From positions 1 to 64,000 of the forward strand of contig JAJYRA010000029.1 of the NCBI GenBank assembly GCA_021794355.1: a stretch of 64,000 bases of DNA. The letters run 5' to 3'. Positions 53,652-63,453 of the stretch are shown in pieces. A program made the translations under genes and the position numbers. Position 1 is the stretch's first letter, and each line of letters begins with the position of its first letter. The notes under the pieces are model-generated. The model was not told where the DNA came from. It saw only the letters and a list, made by a program, of their open reading frames with translations, and searched no databases. Source of the DNA: Thermoplasmata archaeon. Its GTDB lineage: Archaea > Thermoplasmatota > Thermoplasmata > Thermoplasmatales > Thermoplasmataceae.

Positions 53652-53818
53652 TGTAATCTATCTGTAAATACTAAGATGTATAAAAATTGATTGAATGTCT
53701 GTTCGTTTTTATGCGTCCACGGTGAAATTGGAGCAAGAGAATCTCTGACCTCGTTGCAATAATAGAACTCAATAGATTTCATAGAAAATGGATAATAAGA
53801 TAAACCATATTACCCAGA

Positions 53819-54940
53819 ATGGGAAGATTTTCTGCCAACATTGAAACATCATACATATTTGCTTTCTCAACAGTTTTATTTTCCATGGCTTGGTTCTGGC
53901 TCAGTTTTACCTTTCCACTAAGGCTTGTTTCATTAAATTATAACTATTTCCAGATAGGTGCAATTGGCACTTCTGCATCCATTCCCTTTATTCTCATTTC
54001 GTACCTTTACAGGAAATCAAAGAAGGTACATTTGAACCTGGCCCTGAAGCTACCCTTTTTGGTCATGATTGTAGGTTCCCTTCTCCTTCTTTTGGGAAAC
54101 GATAAAAATTCAATTTATATAGGTATAATAGTTTTCACAGGGTTTTTCCAGAGTATGTGGTGGATTTCAGCGGAAATTGAAACGGGCCTTCTCGATCGTG
54201 AGGGTATGGCAGAAAAATATTCTGCAGCATGGGCTATTCCCACAGGGATCTTTCCACTTTTCTCAGGGCTTATGCTTCAATATATTGGATTTTATTCCGT
54301 TTATATAATTGTCCTTCTGCTATCAATAATTGGATTTTTCATTCAACCGATTGATTCAATGGAAAGGGTAAAAAGAAAGGCCAGCAGAAGGATCAATTAC
54401 AGGCTTATAGTCCCAATGTCTTTCACAGGAGTGGGTATGGGATTTATCACTTTTGTCGTTGTGCCCATAATCAGACACAGCAACTATTCCTATCTCCTCA
54501 TAGGATTTTTGCTAACAATATACTGGGTTATGTTTGCAATTGGATCCATTTACGCAAATTTCACGCACATAAAGGATCAGAGAGTATTTTCCATACTTTC
54601 CTGCCTCCTTTCAGCATTCCCTATTATATTGATATTTGGATTCAATATCTTCCTGCTGGCCATTTCGCTGGCAATGTCAGGATTTGGAGGTAGCATGGGA
54701 TTCTCAAAAATTCTCAGTTATGTCAATAAAACTGAGAGCCCCAGAGATGGGGTCTTTTTTTATGAAAGCTTCTTCTCCTTTGGATTTATTACTGGCACTT
54801 TCCTTGGAGGTTTCCTTGCCTTTTATGTAAATATATATCTTGCATTGATCGTTTTCTTACCGGCCATTTTATACTCAATTTACCTGTCCCTATGGAGAGA
54901 ACTAGATCCTATAATTTTTGTTCCTTCCAACCCTGAATGA
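53819..54940 (+). CDS. MFS-like transporter
   Basis: A 373-residue membrane protein with about twelve helices and the MFS two-halves pattern, though the loop 2-3 motif is weak (YRKSKKVHLNL). GFFQSMWWISAEIETGLLDR and SFFSFGFITGTFLGGFLAFY are typical helix-end segments of sugar- or drug-type carriers. The substrate is unknown. Its 3' end overlaps the convergent zinc-ribbon membrane protein gene by 39 bases. Confidence 0.72.
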   Translation: MGRFSANIETSYIFAFSTVLFSMAWFWLSFTFPLRLVSLNYNYFQIGAIGTSASIPFILISYLYRKSKKVHLNLALKLPFLVMIVGSLLLLLGNDKNSIYIGIIVFTGFFQSMWWISAEIETGLLDREGMAEKYSAAWAIPTGIFPLFSGLMLQYIGFYSVYIIVLLLSIIGFFIQPIDSMERVKRKASRRINYRLIVPMSFTGVGMGFITFVVVPIIRHSNYSYLLIGFLLTIYWVMFAIGSIYANFTHIKDQRVFSILSCLLSAFPIILIFGFNIFLLAISLAMSGFGGSMGFSKILSYVNKTESPRDGVFFYESFFSFGFITGTFLGGFLAFYVNIYLALIVFLPAILYSIYLSLWRELDPIIFVPSNPE

Positions 54941-56026
54941 CTGAAATTCTGTCTCCTTGCCGGTCCATATACTTTTGCATTTTTTACATTCCAAATCGCC
55001 TGAATTCTTAATGTAAAACTCCACGGAATCACAGTGCGGACAAACTCCCCTTATGAAGAGCTGTTCGGGAATGTTCCTGGAATCTACTAGGACATTCTTG
55101 TTTTGGCCTGACTTCGGATTCTTGAATTGCTCACCCTGAACCCTATTCGTTTGACCCGATTCCTCACCAGCACTTTCGCTTTGAGATTCAGGCTTTGCCC
55201 TTGCAGGAATATTTGAACTGAAGAATATACTGGTAATGAACCCCAAAAATGCAAATACAAGGATGAGAATGGGATATGCAATTCCTGTCACAGATTTTAG
55301 TACCAATTCTATGGAACCTGACCCGAATGAAAGAAAAACCAGAAAAATAGATAATAATATACCATACCGCTTTGCGAAAATGAACAAAATTGTGAAAATT
55401 AAGAAAAAGAATAGAAACTCATAACCTGTAAAACCATAGAAGATGTAAAAGAAAAAAGCCGCTATGGCAGCCGGAACCAACGTGTATGCATATTTGAATA
55501 AATCCTGTTCCCTATCTCCATCAATGAATGAAGAGAATATGGATGAAGAATTGGAATGGATCAATGGAACAAAAAACAGGGAAAGGATGATCAGGAGAAG
55601 GGATGTGATTATAACAACCTGCTCATAATAGGCAGCTAGACCATATATACCCACGAGTCTGTCAATATGTGGTACCGGTGGGGTGATTGAGGATAGAAGG
55701 GAAAGCATGAGGAATATGAAAAGGAAGCCCTGGGCCACCGGAACTTTTGAAAAACTTCCAGTTTTTGATGGTGTTGTATCGGCCCTGTGAACATAATGAA
55801 CCACCGTCACGATACCCAACAACAACGAGCCCATGGTGGTTATAAGGAAAGTAATTTTCACATTTACCAAAATAAAAAATAAGGAATCCACAGCATACTT
55901 TGTAAATAAGGGCTCTCCAGAAAGCAAATATTTTGAATATAGGGCCATTGTTACCATTATTGTTAAAACAGCTATGATGGAAGCTATAAAAATCTCCACA
56001 GTGTTTAAGACCCTCTTTATTTCCAT
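54902..56026 (-). CDS. Multi-TM protein with C-terminal zinc ribbon
   Basis: A 374-residue protein: about seven to eight TM helices in the first 270 residues, a polar linker rich in Ser, Glu and Gln, then a zinc ribbon (CPHCDSVEFYIKNSGDLECK, with CKKC) at about 335-352. I recognise no family. The gene end overlaps the convergent MFS gene by 39 bases. The zinc ribbon may carry a cytosolic nucleic-acid or protein contact. Confidence 0.6.
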   Translation of the reverse strand: MEIKRVLNTVEIFIASIIAVLTIMVTMALYSKYLLSGEPLFTKYAVDSLFFILVNVKITFLITTMGSLLLGIVTVVHYVHRADTTPSKTGSFSKVPVAQGFLFIFLMLSLLSSITPPVPHIDRLVGIYGLAAYYEQVVIITSLLLIILSLFFVPLIHSNSSSIFSSFIDGDREQDLFKYAYTLVPAAIAAFFFYIFYGFTGYEFLFFFLIFTILFIFAKRYGILLSIFLVFLSFGSGSIELVLKSVTGIAYPILILVFAFLGFITSIFFSSNIPARAKPESQSESAGEESGQTNRVQGEQFKNPKSGQNKNVLVDSRNIPEQLFIRGVCPHCDSVEFYIKNSGDLECKKCKSIWTGKETEFQSFRVGRNKNYRI

Positions 56027-56086
56027 TGTTTGAAATCGCTCTTAAGATAATAAATGTAACCCGGGTCAAAAATTAAGATTTGAATC

Positions 56087-56800
56087 TTATTGAAGGGAGA
56101 GATTAACTCTTGTTCCAACTTTTCCCTTTATGAGATTCGTTTTGAGCTTGATCTGTCCAACTTCCTTTGTATTCTTAACCAAAGTTCCCATTTCAAGCTG
56201 TTCCGGAAGGCCTTTTATCTTCGCCACCCTCAATGTTGGAATATCAGGAACCTTTCCCTTGATTGAAGCCATCAATTCGCTGTTTTTCATGAACTCATCC
56301 CTGCTCATGCTAACATATTCAACTTCCACTTCGCTTTTCAATAACTCATTCGTTTCATTCTCCAGCTGTCTTACCTTTTCCTCGGATATGTCATCTATTT
56401 CCAGATCTATCCAGGCATAGTCTTCATAGGTCTGATTTATTCTGTGAGGGGCGGAAAAATCTTTATACGCGAGACCTGCAAGTACCCTCAGTGCTGTCCT
56501 GAATTTCATATGGTTATATCTTGTGCTCCAGTCTACAACCTCCTTAATGGTCTTTCCCTTGCTGTCTGCTGGATATGTATCATGAGAGATCAGGTGAACC
56601 CCATCTCCATCGTCCCAGACATCTATAATCTCAAATTCCTTTCCATCTATGATTATCTTTCCTTTATCGTTGGGCTGGCCGTATGATGTTGGGTACAGTA
56701 TGCTATCATCAACGATTATATCCGTAAATTCGTTGAAAGTAACGTTTCCTTCCCACTCCACCCTATAAGCATCTTCAAGATATCTGTGTATTGTTGGCAT
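56087..56800 (-). CDS. AlaX-like protein lacking the zinc site
   Basis: A 237-residue homologue of AlaX, the free-standing editing domain that removes Ser or Gly from tRNA-Ala. LYPTSYGQPNDKG (36-48) and the C-terminal VKNTKEVGQIKL align well. However, the first zinc motif HxxxH reads R101-TAL-R105 and the second (C-GGTH) reads E203-MGT-L207, so all four ligands are gone. Without zinc the editing reaction as known is not possible. It may bind tRNA without hydrolysing it, act on another substrate, or be a decaying gene; the conserved remaining sequence argues against recent decay. Confidence 0.8.
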   Translation of the reverse strand: MPTIHRYLEDAYRVEWEGNVTFNEFTDIIVDDSILYPTSYGQPNDKGKIIIDGKEFEIIDVWDDGDGVHLISHDTYPADSKGKTIKEVVDWSTRYNHMKFRTALRVLAGLAYKDFSAPHRINQTYEDYAWIDLEIDDISEEKVRQLENETNELLKSEVEVEYVSMSRDEFMKNSELMASIKGKVPDIPTLRVAKIKGLPEQLEMGTLVKNTKEVGQIKLKTNLIKGKVGTRVNLSLQ

Positions 56801-56914
56801 ATGGATGGAGATTACATATTACATAAATCCTTTATCTTTTTGGCTTGGCTTTTAGCATATCAAGTACTCTAAATCATTGCAATTAATATATATGGGTTCA
56901 GTCTTACCAATCGC

Positions 56915-58195
56915 TTGAAGGACGAAAAGTTGGAATTTATTTACAGGCTTAAACGGGAAGGAGTAAAATATGATCTTTCATTGATGAAAGAATTTGATGC
57001 TCATTACGAATTTCCACACAGTTCCTACAAAATGGTTCACATAACTGGTTCCAATGGAAAGGGATCCGTTTCAAACATGATATTTAATGTGCTTAGACTG
57101 AGCGGCAAAACTGGACTTTATACATCACCCCATCTGGTCAATTTCAATGAGAGGATTTTTCTTCAGGACAACGCCATAAGCGATGCCGAAATTGAAAAAT
57201 ACATGGAAATGTACAGGGAATATATAGAAAAGGGCCTCAAATCAAGGAGAAATCCAACCTTCTTTGAAGTCACCACAGAGATGGCATTTCAATATTTCAA
57301 GGATCATAGGGCAGATTATGCATCCATAGAAGTTGGCCTCGGTGGCAGACTGGATTCGACTAACGTTATAACTCCGGTTGTTTCAGTAATTACTAGGATC
57401 AGTTATGAACACACGGATCGACTTGGCACAACCCTTCAGGAGATAGCAGGGGAAAAGGGGGGAATTATCAAGGATAATATTCCAGTTGTTACAGGAGAGG
57501 AAAAGGATGAACCGCTCAGAACCCTGAAGAAGATTGCAGAAAAGAGAAATAGTAAATTCATAAGAAGTATGGATTATACAAAAGTTACAGGAAAAAGATT
57601 AAGGGACGATGGGACCACTGCGTGGATACGAACACCAACAGAAGAATATAATATAGAACTAAAGCTTATTGGGAATTTCCAGCTGGATAATGCCCGCACT
57701 TCCATTGCAGCTCTGGAAATAATGAACGAAAATATAAGAAAGGAACAGGTAGAAAGAGGTTTGAGCAATGCCAGATGGCCGGGAAGAATGGATGTTGTTC
57801 GCATAAATCCTCTTGTTATCCTGGATTCAAGCCACAATCCATCAGCTGCTCAGACACTGTCAAAGGCCATCAGGGATATATACACAAAAAAACCAATACT
57901 TGTGGTGGGGATGCTATCAGACAAGGATCATTTTTCATATTTTCAGAATATAGCAAACTGTTCAGATCACATTATTTTAACAACGCCTGAAGAGCCGGAT
58001 AGGAAAATGGACCCCATGAAACTAAAACCCATGGCTGAAAAGATATTCAAACAGGTTGAAGTTGTGGAGGATCCCCTGGAGGCCTACAAGATGGCAACAG
58101 AGTTGTCAGATTTTGTTCTTGTTACGGGTTCAATGTATCTTGTGGGTGTTATAAGTAGATTCCTTGGGGAGGATATGACACCTTTCCGGAACTAA
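56915..58195 (+). CDS. folC: Folylpolyglutamate / dihydrofolate synthase
   Basis: A 426-residue Mur-ligase-family enzyme. The P-loop is ITGSNGKGSVSN (about 43-54), followed by YTSPHLVNFNERI, FFEVTTEMAFQYF, VGLGGRLDSTN and the C-terminal DSSHNPSA. These are the FolC signatures; the enzyme adds glutamate to dihydropteroate or to folates with ATP. It starts at TTG 56915; no ATG fits before the conserved region. It is next to cdc6 but that gene has its own 50-base spacer. Confidence 0.9.
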   Translation: MKDEKLEFIYRLKREGVKYDLSLMKEFDAHYEFPHSSYKMVHITGSNGKGSVSNMIFNVLRLSGKTGLYTSPHLVNFNERIFLQDNAISDAEIEKYMEMYREYIEKGLKSRRNPTFFEVTTEMAFQYFKDHRADYASIEVGLGGRLDSTNVITPVVSVITRISYEHTDRLGTTLQEIAGEKGGIIKDNIPVVTGEEKDEPLRTLKKIAEKRNSKFIRSMDYTKVTGKRLRDDGTTAWIRTPTEEYNIELKLIGNFQLDNARTSIAALEIMNENIRKEQVERGLSNARWPGRMDVVRINPLVILDSSHNPSAAQTLSKAIRDIYTKKPILVVGMLSDKDHFSYFQNIANCSDHIILTTPEEPDRKMDPMKLKPMAEKIFKQVEVVEDPLEAYKMATELSDFVLVTGSMYLVGVISRFLGEDMTPFRN

Positions 58196-58244
58196 ACCAA
58201 TTTGTGATCAGGTATGTAATCAGTTTGGTATTAAAAATGCTTTT

Positions 58245-59507
58245 ATGGTAGGCAAGATTAGGAGAGTTTACGGTGATAAGGTGAATCCATTTGATAAATA
58301 TGAAGTTCAAAATATATCTCTAAAGGGCGATTTATCCATACTTTCGGCCATACATCAACCTGAAGAATTTCCCCACAGAGATGAACAGATTAACATAATG
58401 GTGGCTTCACTCAGTGGGATAATGAGGGGGTTTTCTTCAAATAATATTCTTGTGTATGGTAAAACGGGTACTGGTAAAACTTCCATTACCAGATATGTAA
58501 CAGGTATGTTAAAGGAGAAGATTGGGGACAGGATAACGGCCTGTTACGTTAACTGCCAGACCTATGATTCCCCATATTCAATCCTTATTAATATAGCGAA
58601 AAGTTTTCCAGGCAGCGATAATATTCCACCCTCGGGCTGGACACTGGATAGGATCTATGATGAATTGGTGAATAAAATAAAGGGAAGCAAAAAAACCCTG
58701 ATCCTTACACTTGACGAAATAGATAAACTTGTTGAAAAGAATGGTGGAGATTCCCTGTACATTATCCTGAAATTGATGGGAGAGGATGTCGGAATTGGTG
58801 GCACTATTATAGGAATTACCAACGATTCATCCTTCTACGAGAAGTTAGATCCAAGGGTGAAGAGCAGGATGAGCAGAGAATCGGTTATGTTCACCCCCTA
58901 TAATGCGGACCAACTGAAGGATATTCTTCGTCCCAGAGTGGAAAAGGTGTTGTACAAGGAAAATTACGATGAGGCTGCCATAGGATTGTGTGCGGCCATT
59001 GGGGCAAGGGAACATGGGGATGCACGAAAGGCCATTGATCTTATGAGAATATCCATTGAAATGGCCGTAAGGGAAAGTGCCATAAAAATTAACGTTGATC
59101 ACGTTTACAGGGCAAGGGATACCATGGAAATTGATGTGATTAGGGAAACAGTAAAAACCCTGCCAATTCATTCTAAAATAGTTCTTATGGCAGTGATAGT
59201 TTGCGGTGAGAGACATCCAAACTCTGCGACCACCGGTGAGGTTTCAAGCCTCTATTCAGATCTCTGTAGAGAAGTGGGAATACAGCCTTTAACTTCCAGA
59301 AGAGTGAGTGATTATATATCAGATCTTGAAGATTTTGGAATGATCAACACGACCGTAAAGAGTCTGGGGAGGTACGGAAGGACGAGATACATAAGAATTA
59401 CGGGAAGGGAAAATGACCTCAAGAGATTTATCTTGGAAGATCAGGAGCTGGAACCCCTGAAGAACATAAAGAATACGAAACAGTTCAGGCTTGACGAAAA
59501 TATTTAA
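58245..59507 (+). CDS. cdc6: Orc1/Cdc6-type replication initiator
   Basis: A 420-residue AAA+ initiator. Walker A is GKTGTGKT (72-79), Walker B LILTLDEID (152-160), sensor 1 IIGITNDSSF, sensor 2 region EHGDARKAIDLMR, and a C-terminal winged helix (TSRRVSDYISDLEDFGMI). It binds origin DNA and loads the MCM helicase. Archaeal origins often lie beside this gene, but the 49 bases upstream and the 13 downstream contain no repeats I can support, so the origin, if near, is outside these gaps or this is a non-origin-linked paralogue. Confidence 0.93.
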   Translation: MVGKIRRVYGDKVNPFDKYEVQNISLKGDLSILSAIHQPEEFPHRDEQINIMVASLSGIMRGFSSNNILVYGKTGTGKTSITRYVTGMLKEKIGDRITACYVNCQTYDSPYSILINIAKSFPGSDNIPPSGWTLDRIYDELVNKIKGSKKTLILTLDEIDKLVEKNGGDSLYIILKLMGEDVGIGGTIIGITNDSSFYEKLDPRVKSRMSRESVMFTPYNADQLKDILRPRVEKVLYKENYDEAAIGLCAAIGAREHGDARKAIDLMRISIEMAVRESAIKINVDHVYRARDTMEIDVIRETVKTLPIHSKIVLMAVIVCGERHPNSATTGEVSSLYSDLCREVGIQPLTSRRVSDYISDLEDFGMINTTVKSLGRYGRTRYIRITGRENDLKRFILEDQELEPLKNIKNTKQFRLDENI

Positions 59508-59520
59508 GATTTTAAGTTAC

Positions 59521-60213
59521 TCAAAGATCCAGATTCTGCCCCACTTTCATCACGTGTACCTTTGCTTTTGAACCACTTTCGACCAGAGTCTTAAAAACTT
59601 CTGGATTTTGCTGGATGGGCGGAAAAGTGTTATAATGCATTGGGATTGCAACCTTTGGGTGAATCATTTCTACTGCCCTGGCGGCCTCTGCTGGGGACAT
59701 GGTGTAATGACCACCAATTGGCAGCAGTGCAATCTCTGGTTTATACATCTTACCAATTAATTCCATATCCATGAAAACACCTGTATCACCTGCGTGATAC
59801 AGTGTCCTGCCATCCATCTCTATTATCATTCCACCTGGATTTCCCGCATACTTACCATCGTATGATGATGAATGAAGTGCAGGTACTGCGGTTATTTTGA
59901 CACCATTAATATTTACTGAACCGCTGAAATTTATGTCGTGGATTTCAAGGGATTCCTCCTTTTCCTTGAGCAACCATGCAAGTTCCACCATTGTTACAAT
60001 GGGTGCTTTATTCTTTTTTGCTATAAACAGGGCATCTCCAACATGATCCCCATGACCGTGGGTAACAACAATCACATCGGCCTGTACATCCTCCTTCTTT
60101 TTCTGTGCAACCGGATTTCCCTCCAGGAAAGGGTCTATTATGATCCTCCGGCTTCCGGATATCTCGAAACATGCATGTCCATTCCATTTTACGTTCAATT
60201 TTTTTTCTTCCAT
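59521..60213 (-). CDS. UPF0173 metal-dependent hydrolase
   Basis: A 230-residue metallo-beta-lactamase fold protein from ATG 60213 (a TTG at 60222 is in frame). The metal motif is THGHGDHVGD; WNGHACFEISGSRRIIIDPF and the further metal ligands in YHAGDTGVF and PMHYNTFP match UPF0173. The physiological substrate of the family is unknown. It is convergent with cdc6, 13 bases from its stop. Confidence 0.9.
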   Translation of the reverse strand: MEEKKLNVKWNGHACFEISGSRRIIIDPFLEGNPVAQKKKEDVQADVIVVTHGHGDHVGDALFIAKKNKAPIVTMVELAWLLKEKEESLEIHDINFSGSVNINGVKITAVPALHSSSYDGKYAGNPGGMIIEMDGRTLYHAGDTGVFMDMELIGKMYKPEIALLPIGGHYTMSPAEAARAVEMIHPKVAIPMHYNTFPPIQQNPEVFKTLVESGSKAKVHVMKVGQNLDL

Positions 60214-60289
60214 AACAACCAATGGTTTTTTTTCTTAAAAGTTTTCACATAGAAGTATGTTTTTAATATAGTCAAAACACTACCTCTTA

Positions 60290-60898
60290 TTGATTTCCGC
60301 AATTATAATATTTACCGGGCTTGTACTGGGAATCTCGATGGCAGCTCCTCCGGGACCTGTAATGACCATGATAATGAAAAAATCCCTGAGAAGTGTGACT
60401 TCTGGATTTCTCGTGGGCATGGGGGCGATGACTGCAGACATTATTCTCCTAGCCATTGTTATCTTCCTGAGAAAAATAGTTAACCTGACAAAATTTGAGC
60501 CCATAACCTTCCTCCTCGGAGGGATCTATTTCATTTATCTTGCCCTTAAAATAGGTACGGAACTGAAAAATAAAAATGTTCAAAAGTACCCAGAAAATGT
60601 AAAAGATTTCAGCTATTTTAAGGGATTAATCACAGGAATAGTGAACCCCATGCAGATAGGGTGGTGGCTCACTGCCGGGCTAAGTATTCTCGAGGCAGAG
60701 GGGATTTCTCCATTTTATTTTTTCTATGTGGGGATTGTGATTTATGTTTATTTCCTCTGCCTCCTCATTTATAGATCTCATAAAAAATTTCAGGAAAGAG
60801 TTAGCCTGTTCGTTAACGTCTTTAGTGTGTTTGTGCTTCTTGGATTCGGGGCGTATTTTATTTTCTCATTTTTTACCCTATGGGGTTGGCATTTTTGA
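60290..60898 (+). CDS. LysE-family amino-acid exporter
   Basis: A 202-residue membrane protein with about six TM helices. The N-terminal signature SMAAPPGPVMTMIMKKSLRS and SGFLVGMGAMTADIILLAIV is that of LysE/RhtB translocators. It exports an amino acid or related compound; which one is unknown. It starts at TTG 60290. A TTTTTAATATA tract about 20-30 bases upstream may be a TATA box, suggesting a leaderless transcript. Confidence 0.85.
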   Translation: MISAIIIFTGLVLGISMAAPPGPVMTMIMKKSLRSVTSGFLVGMGAMTADIILLAIVIFLRKIVNLTKFEPITFLLGGIYFIYLALKIGTELKNKNVQKYPENVKDFSYFKGLITGIVNPMQIGWWLTAGLSILEAEGISPFYFFYVGIVIYVYFLCLLIYRSHKKFQERVSLFVNVFSVFVLLGFGAYFIFSFFTLWGWHF

Positions 60899-60969
60899 TG
60901 CCTAAATGAAAGAAATTATTATTTAAGACAAACCTTTTATATATTTTTAAGATGTTGCTGAGATAAGAA

Positions 60970-61980
60970 ATGGCTTTAAATATTCAGGATTTGAGATTTG
61001 GTGAAGAACTTCTTAAGACAGGATTCGCCAAAATGACCAAAGGTGGGGTTATAATGGATGTTACAAATGCAGAGCAGGCACGAATAGCTGAAACCGCCGG
61101 GGCAGTGGCTGTGATGGCCCTAGAAAAGGTACCGGCTGACATCAGGGCACAGGGAGGCGTTGCGAGGATGGCCGATCCGGCAAAAATAAGGGAAATAATA
61201 GACGCAGTTTCAATCCCCGTAATGGCAAAGGTCAGGATTGGACATGTAACGGAGGCTCTCACACTGGAAGCACTGGGGGTGGATATGCTTGATGAAAGCG
61301 AAGTCCTGACCCCGTCGGATCCATTCTTTCATTTGAATAAGAAGCAGTTAAAAATACCAACTGTGTGTGGTGCAAGGAACATATCCGAGGCTATCAGAAG
61401 AATATTCGAAGGAGCTGCAATGGTCAGAACAAAGGGAGAGGCAGGAACAGGAAATGTGGTAGAAGCCGTGAGACACATACGAATGGTTAACGAAGGGATC
61501 ACTCTTATAAAGGGAATGGGAAATAGTGACCTTTCAAGGGTTGCAGAAACCGCTGCTGACACCTATTTGAGATTGAGAAAAGACGTAATGCCGAACCTTT
61601 TCCTTAAGGAGACAAAAATGGGAAACGATGATGTGTATTATGGTATGAGTATGCAGCAAATACAGGAAGAGATACTTGGGGTAATAAAAGATATCAAGAA
61701 ACTTGGAAGGCTGCCTGTTGTAAATTTTGCAGCAGGTGGAGTGGCCACTCCTGCAGATGGGGCCTTGATGATGAAACTCGGAGTGGACGGAGTATTCGTT
61801 GGAAGTGGGATATTTAAGTCCCCAGATCCCATTAAAATGGCAAGAGCTGTTGTGGAGGCCGTTGAAAACTATGAAGATTATAGGATGATTGGAAATGTTT
61901 CCACAGGACTATCATCTATGGATGGAAAGGATATCAATGATATCCCTAAGGAGCAGAGGTTAGCTGAAAGGGGAATTTAA
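60970..61980 (+). CDS. pdxS: Pyridoxal 5'-phosphate synthase subunit PdxS
   Basis: A 336-residue TIM-barrel synthase. Lys87 in [10 protein letters not shown] forms the ribose-phosphate adduct, and the second lysine is in [32 protein letters not shown] is the C-terminal phosphate loop. With the glutaminase PdxT it makes PLP from ribose 5-phosphate, glyceraldehyde 3-phosphate and ammonia. pdxT is not in this window. The DUF92 gene begins four bases after the stop. The PLP enzymes GadB and threonine synthase elsewhere in the window would use the product. Confidence 0.95.
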   Translation: MALNIQDLRFGEELLKTGFAKMTKGGVIMDVTNAEQARIAETAGAVAVMALEKVPADIRAQGGVARMADPAKIREIIDAVSIPVMAKVRIGHVTEALTLEALGVDMLDESEVLTPSDPFFHLNKKQLKIPTVCGARNISEAIRRIFEGAAMVRTKGEAGTGNVVEAVRHIRMVNEGITLIKGMGNSDLSRVAETAADTYLRLRKDVMPNLFLKETKMGNDDVYYGMSMQQIQEEILGVIKDIKKLGRLPVVNFAAGGVATPADGALMMKLGVDGVFVGSGIFKSPDPIKMARAVVEAVENYEDYRMIGNVSTGLSSMDGKDINDIPKEQRLAERGI

Positions 61981-61983
61981 GGA

Positions 61984-62715
61984 ATGCCGGGAGATTTCAG
62001 CTTACTTTATGTTCTAGAAGTAGTTATCATCCTGGCTGTTCTTTTTATACTTTCACAACTTTTCAAGCTGTTTGACGTAAGAGGTGCCATAGGTGCGGTG
62101 GTAATAGGGGTCATAGTTTCTTTTATGGGAAATTTAAACTGGTTGATTCTCCTGATAGTATTTGCTCTAGTTTCTCATCTTGCAACCAAATTTAGGTTTG
62201 CTGAAAAAATGGAACTTAAACAACAGGAGGGAAAGGAAGGAGAGAGGAAGATATCCAATGTTTTTTACGGTGGAGCCATTGGAGTTGTTGTGGCTTTTTT
62301 AAACTTTTTTATTCCGTCAACATTTCCGTTATTTGTTCTTTTTGCAGCAGCCTTTGCAGCAATAACCTCTGATACCTTTGGATCTGAAATAGGAGTTGCG
62401 GATAAAAAAACCTACATGATAACAACATTCAAAAGGGTGGAAACCGGGGTCAATGGAGGGATTTCCATATTAGGGGAAATTGCAGCATTGGTAGGATCTT
62501 TTCTCATTGCCATATCATATGTTATTTTAACCAGAACACCGAATTGGGTCTTACCATTTTCGGTCATAATGGGTGCAGGCTTTCTTGGTTGCCAGGTGGA
62601 CTCTATCCTGGGTGCCATTCTGGAGAACAGTAATAAACTTTCAAAGGGGCAGGTAAATTTAGCTGCATCCATAGTTGCTGTCCTGTTTACCATTCCGTTC
62701 ATGCTTTTCCTTTGA
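61984..62715 (+). CDS. DUF92 family membrane protein
   Basis: A 243-residue membrane protein with six to seven TM helices. AAITSDTFGSEIGVAD, VETGVNGGISILGEIAALVG and GFLGCQVDSILGA are the DUF92 (TMEM19/VTE6-like) signatures. Plant members phosphorylate phytyl phosphate with CTP, so an isoprenyl-phosphate kinase role is possible here, where membrane lipids are isoprenoid; that is inference. It follows pdxS at once and is probably cotranscribed. Confidence 0.85.
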   Translation: MPGDFSLLYVLEVVIILAVLFILSQLFKLFDVRGAIGAVVIGVIVSFMGNLNWLILLIVFALVSHLATKFRFAEKMELKQQEGKEGERKISNVFYGGAIGVVVAFLNFFIPSTFPLFVLFAAAFAAITSDTFGSEIGVADKKTYMITTFKRVETGVNGGISILGEIAALVGSFLIAISYVILTRTPNWVLPFSVIMGAGFLGCQVDSILGAILENSNKLSKGQVNLAASIVAVLFTIPFMLFL

Positions 62716-62787
62716 TGCAAATAAAATGATTGATATTTTAAAATCTAGAGTGAAAACACTTACCTTAAAACAGAACTTTTTAAGAAA

Positions 62788-63453
62788 TTACTGGGTTTCT
62801 CTCATGTTGATTAACTGAGAAAGATAGGTAGCCCTTTCATTTGCCAGAATAAGATTAATTTCACCAAACCTCTGTCTTCTTGCCATGGGAAGATAAGCTT
62901 GAAAATTTTCCAGCATATAGTCATTGGCCTGATCCAGGAACTTATCCTGACTGAAAACGATGTCACAGTTTAAACCCTCTTTCGCTTTCCCGTTTAAAAA
63001 ATAAGGGTATTTTGATATTGTTCTGCTTAAACCCATTGTGGGAAGGTAATTATTTGAAATGGAAAAAATCGAACCCTCTCTTGCTATGCTTATGTCTGTA
63101 AGAAGACTCAGTTCAACCCCAAGATCTGAGCATTTTCCATTAACAAGTGAAAATACTGGCTTATTTAACATGGCAACAAAGGAAGCTACTGTATTCACCA
63201 TATCAAGAAATTGCATGTTTTGATTCTTCCCGAAATTCCTGATCCCACTGAGAAAGTTGTCATTTGATCCTGTAATTGCAACAGATTTTACCTTGTCGTC
63301 TGCCATTGCCAGTGAAATGGCCTTCAGGAACTCTTCAAAAAATAATAACGTGACCTTCCCAGCATCATCAGATAGTATGGTGATCACACCGATACCATCT
63401 TCCTGCCAGAAGCTGATCTCTTTGAATCCTGCTACTCTTGGTGCCTTACTCAT
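62788..63453 (-). CDS. Crotonase-fold protein, degenerate active site
   Basis: A 221-residue enoyl-CoA hydratase/isomerase homologue: VAITGSNDNFLSGIRNFGK, NKPVFSLVNGKCSDLGVELS, and LLTDISIAREGSIFSISNNY. The position of the usual catalytic Glu (FGxPEVxLG) holds N (FSISNNYLPTMG), so hydratase chemistry is doubtful. The fold may bind a CoA ester for another purpose. It overlaps the upstream membrane-protein gene by eight bases and is surely coupled to it. Confidence 0.75.
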   Translation of the reverse strand: MSKAPRVAGFKEISFWQEDGIGVITILSDDAGKVTLLFFEEFLKAISLAMADDKVKSVAITGSNDNFLSGIRNFGKNQNMQFLDMVNTVASFVAMLNKPVFSLVNGKCSDLGVELSLLTDISIAREGSIFSISNNYLPTMGLSRTISKYPYFLNGKAKEGLNCDIVFSQDKFLDQANDYMLENFQAYLPMARRQRFGEINLILANERATYLSQLINMRETQ

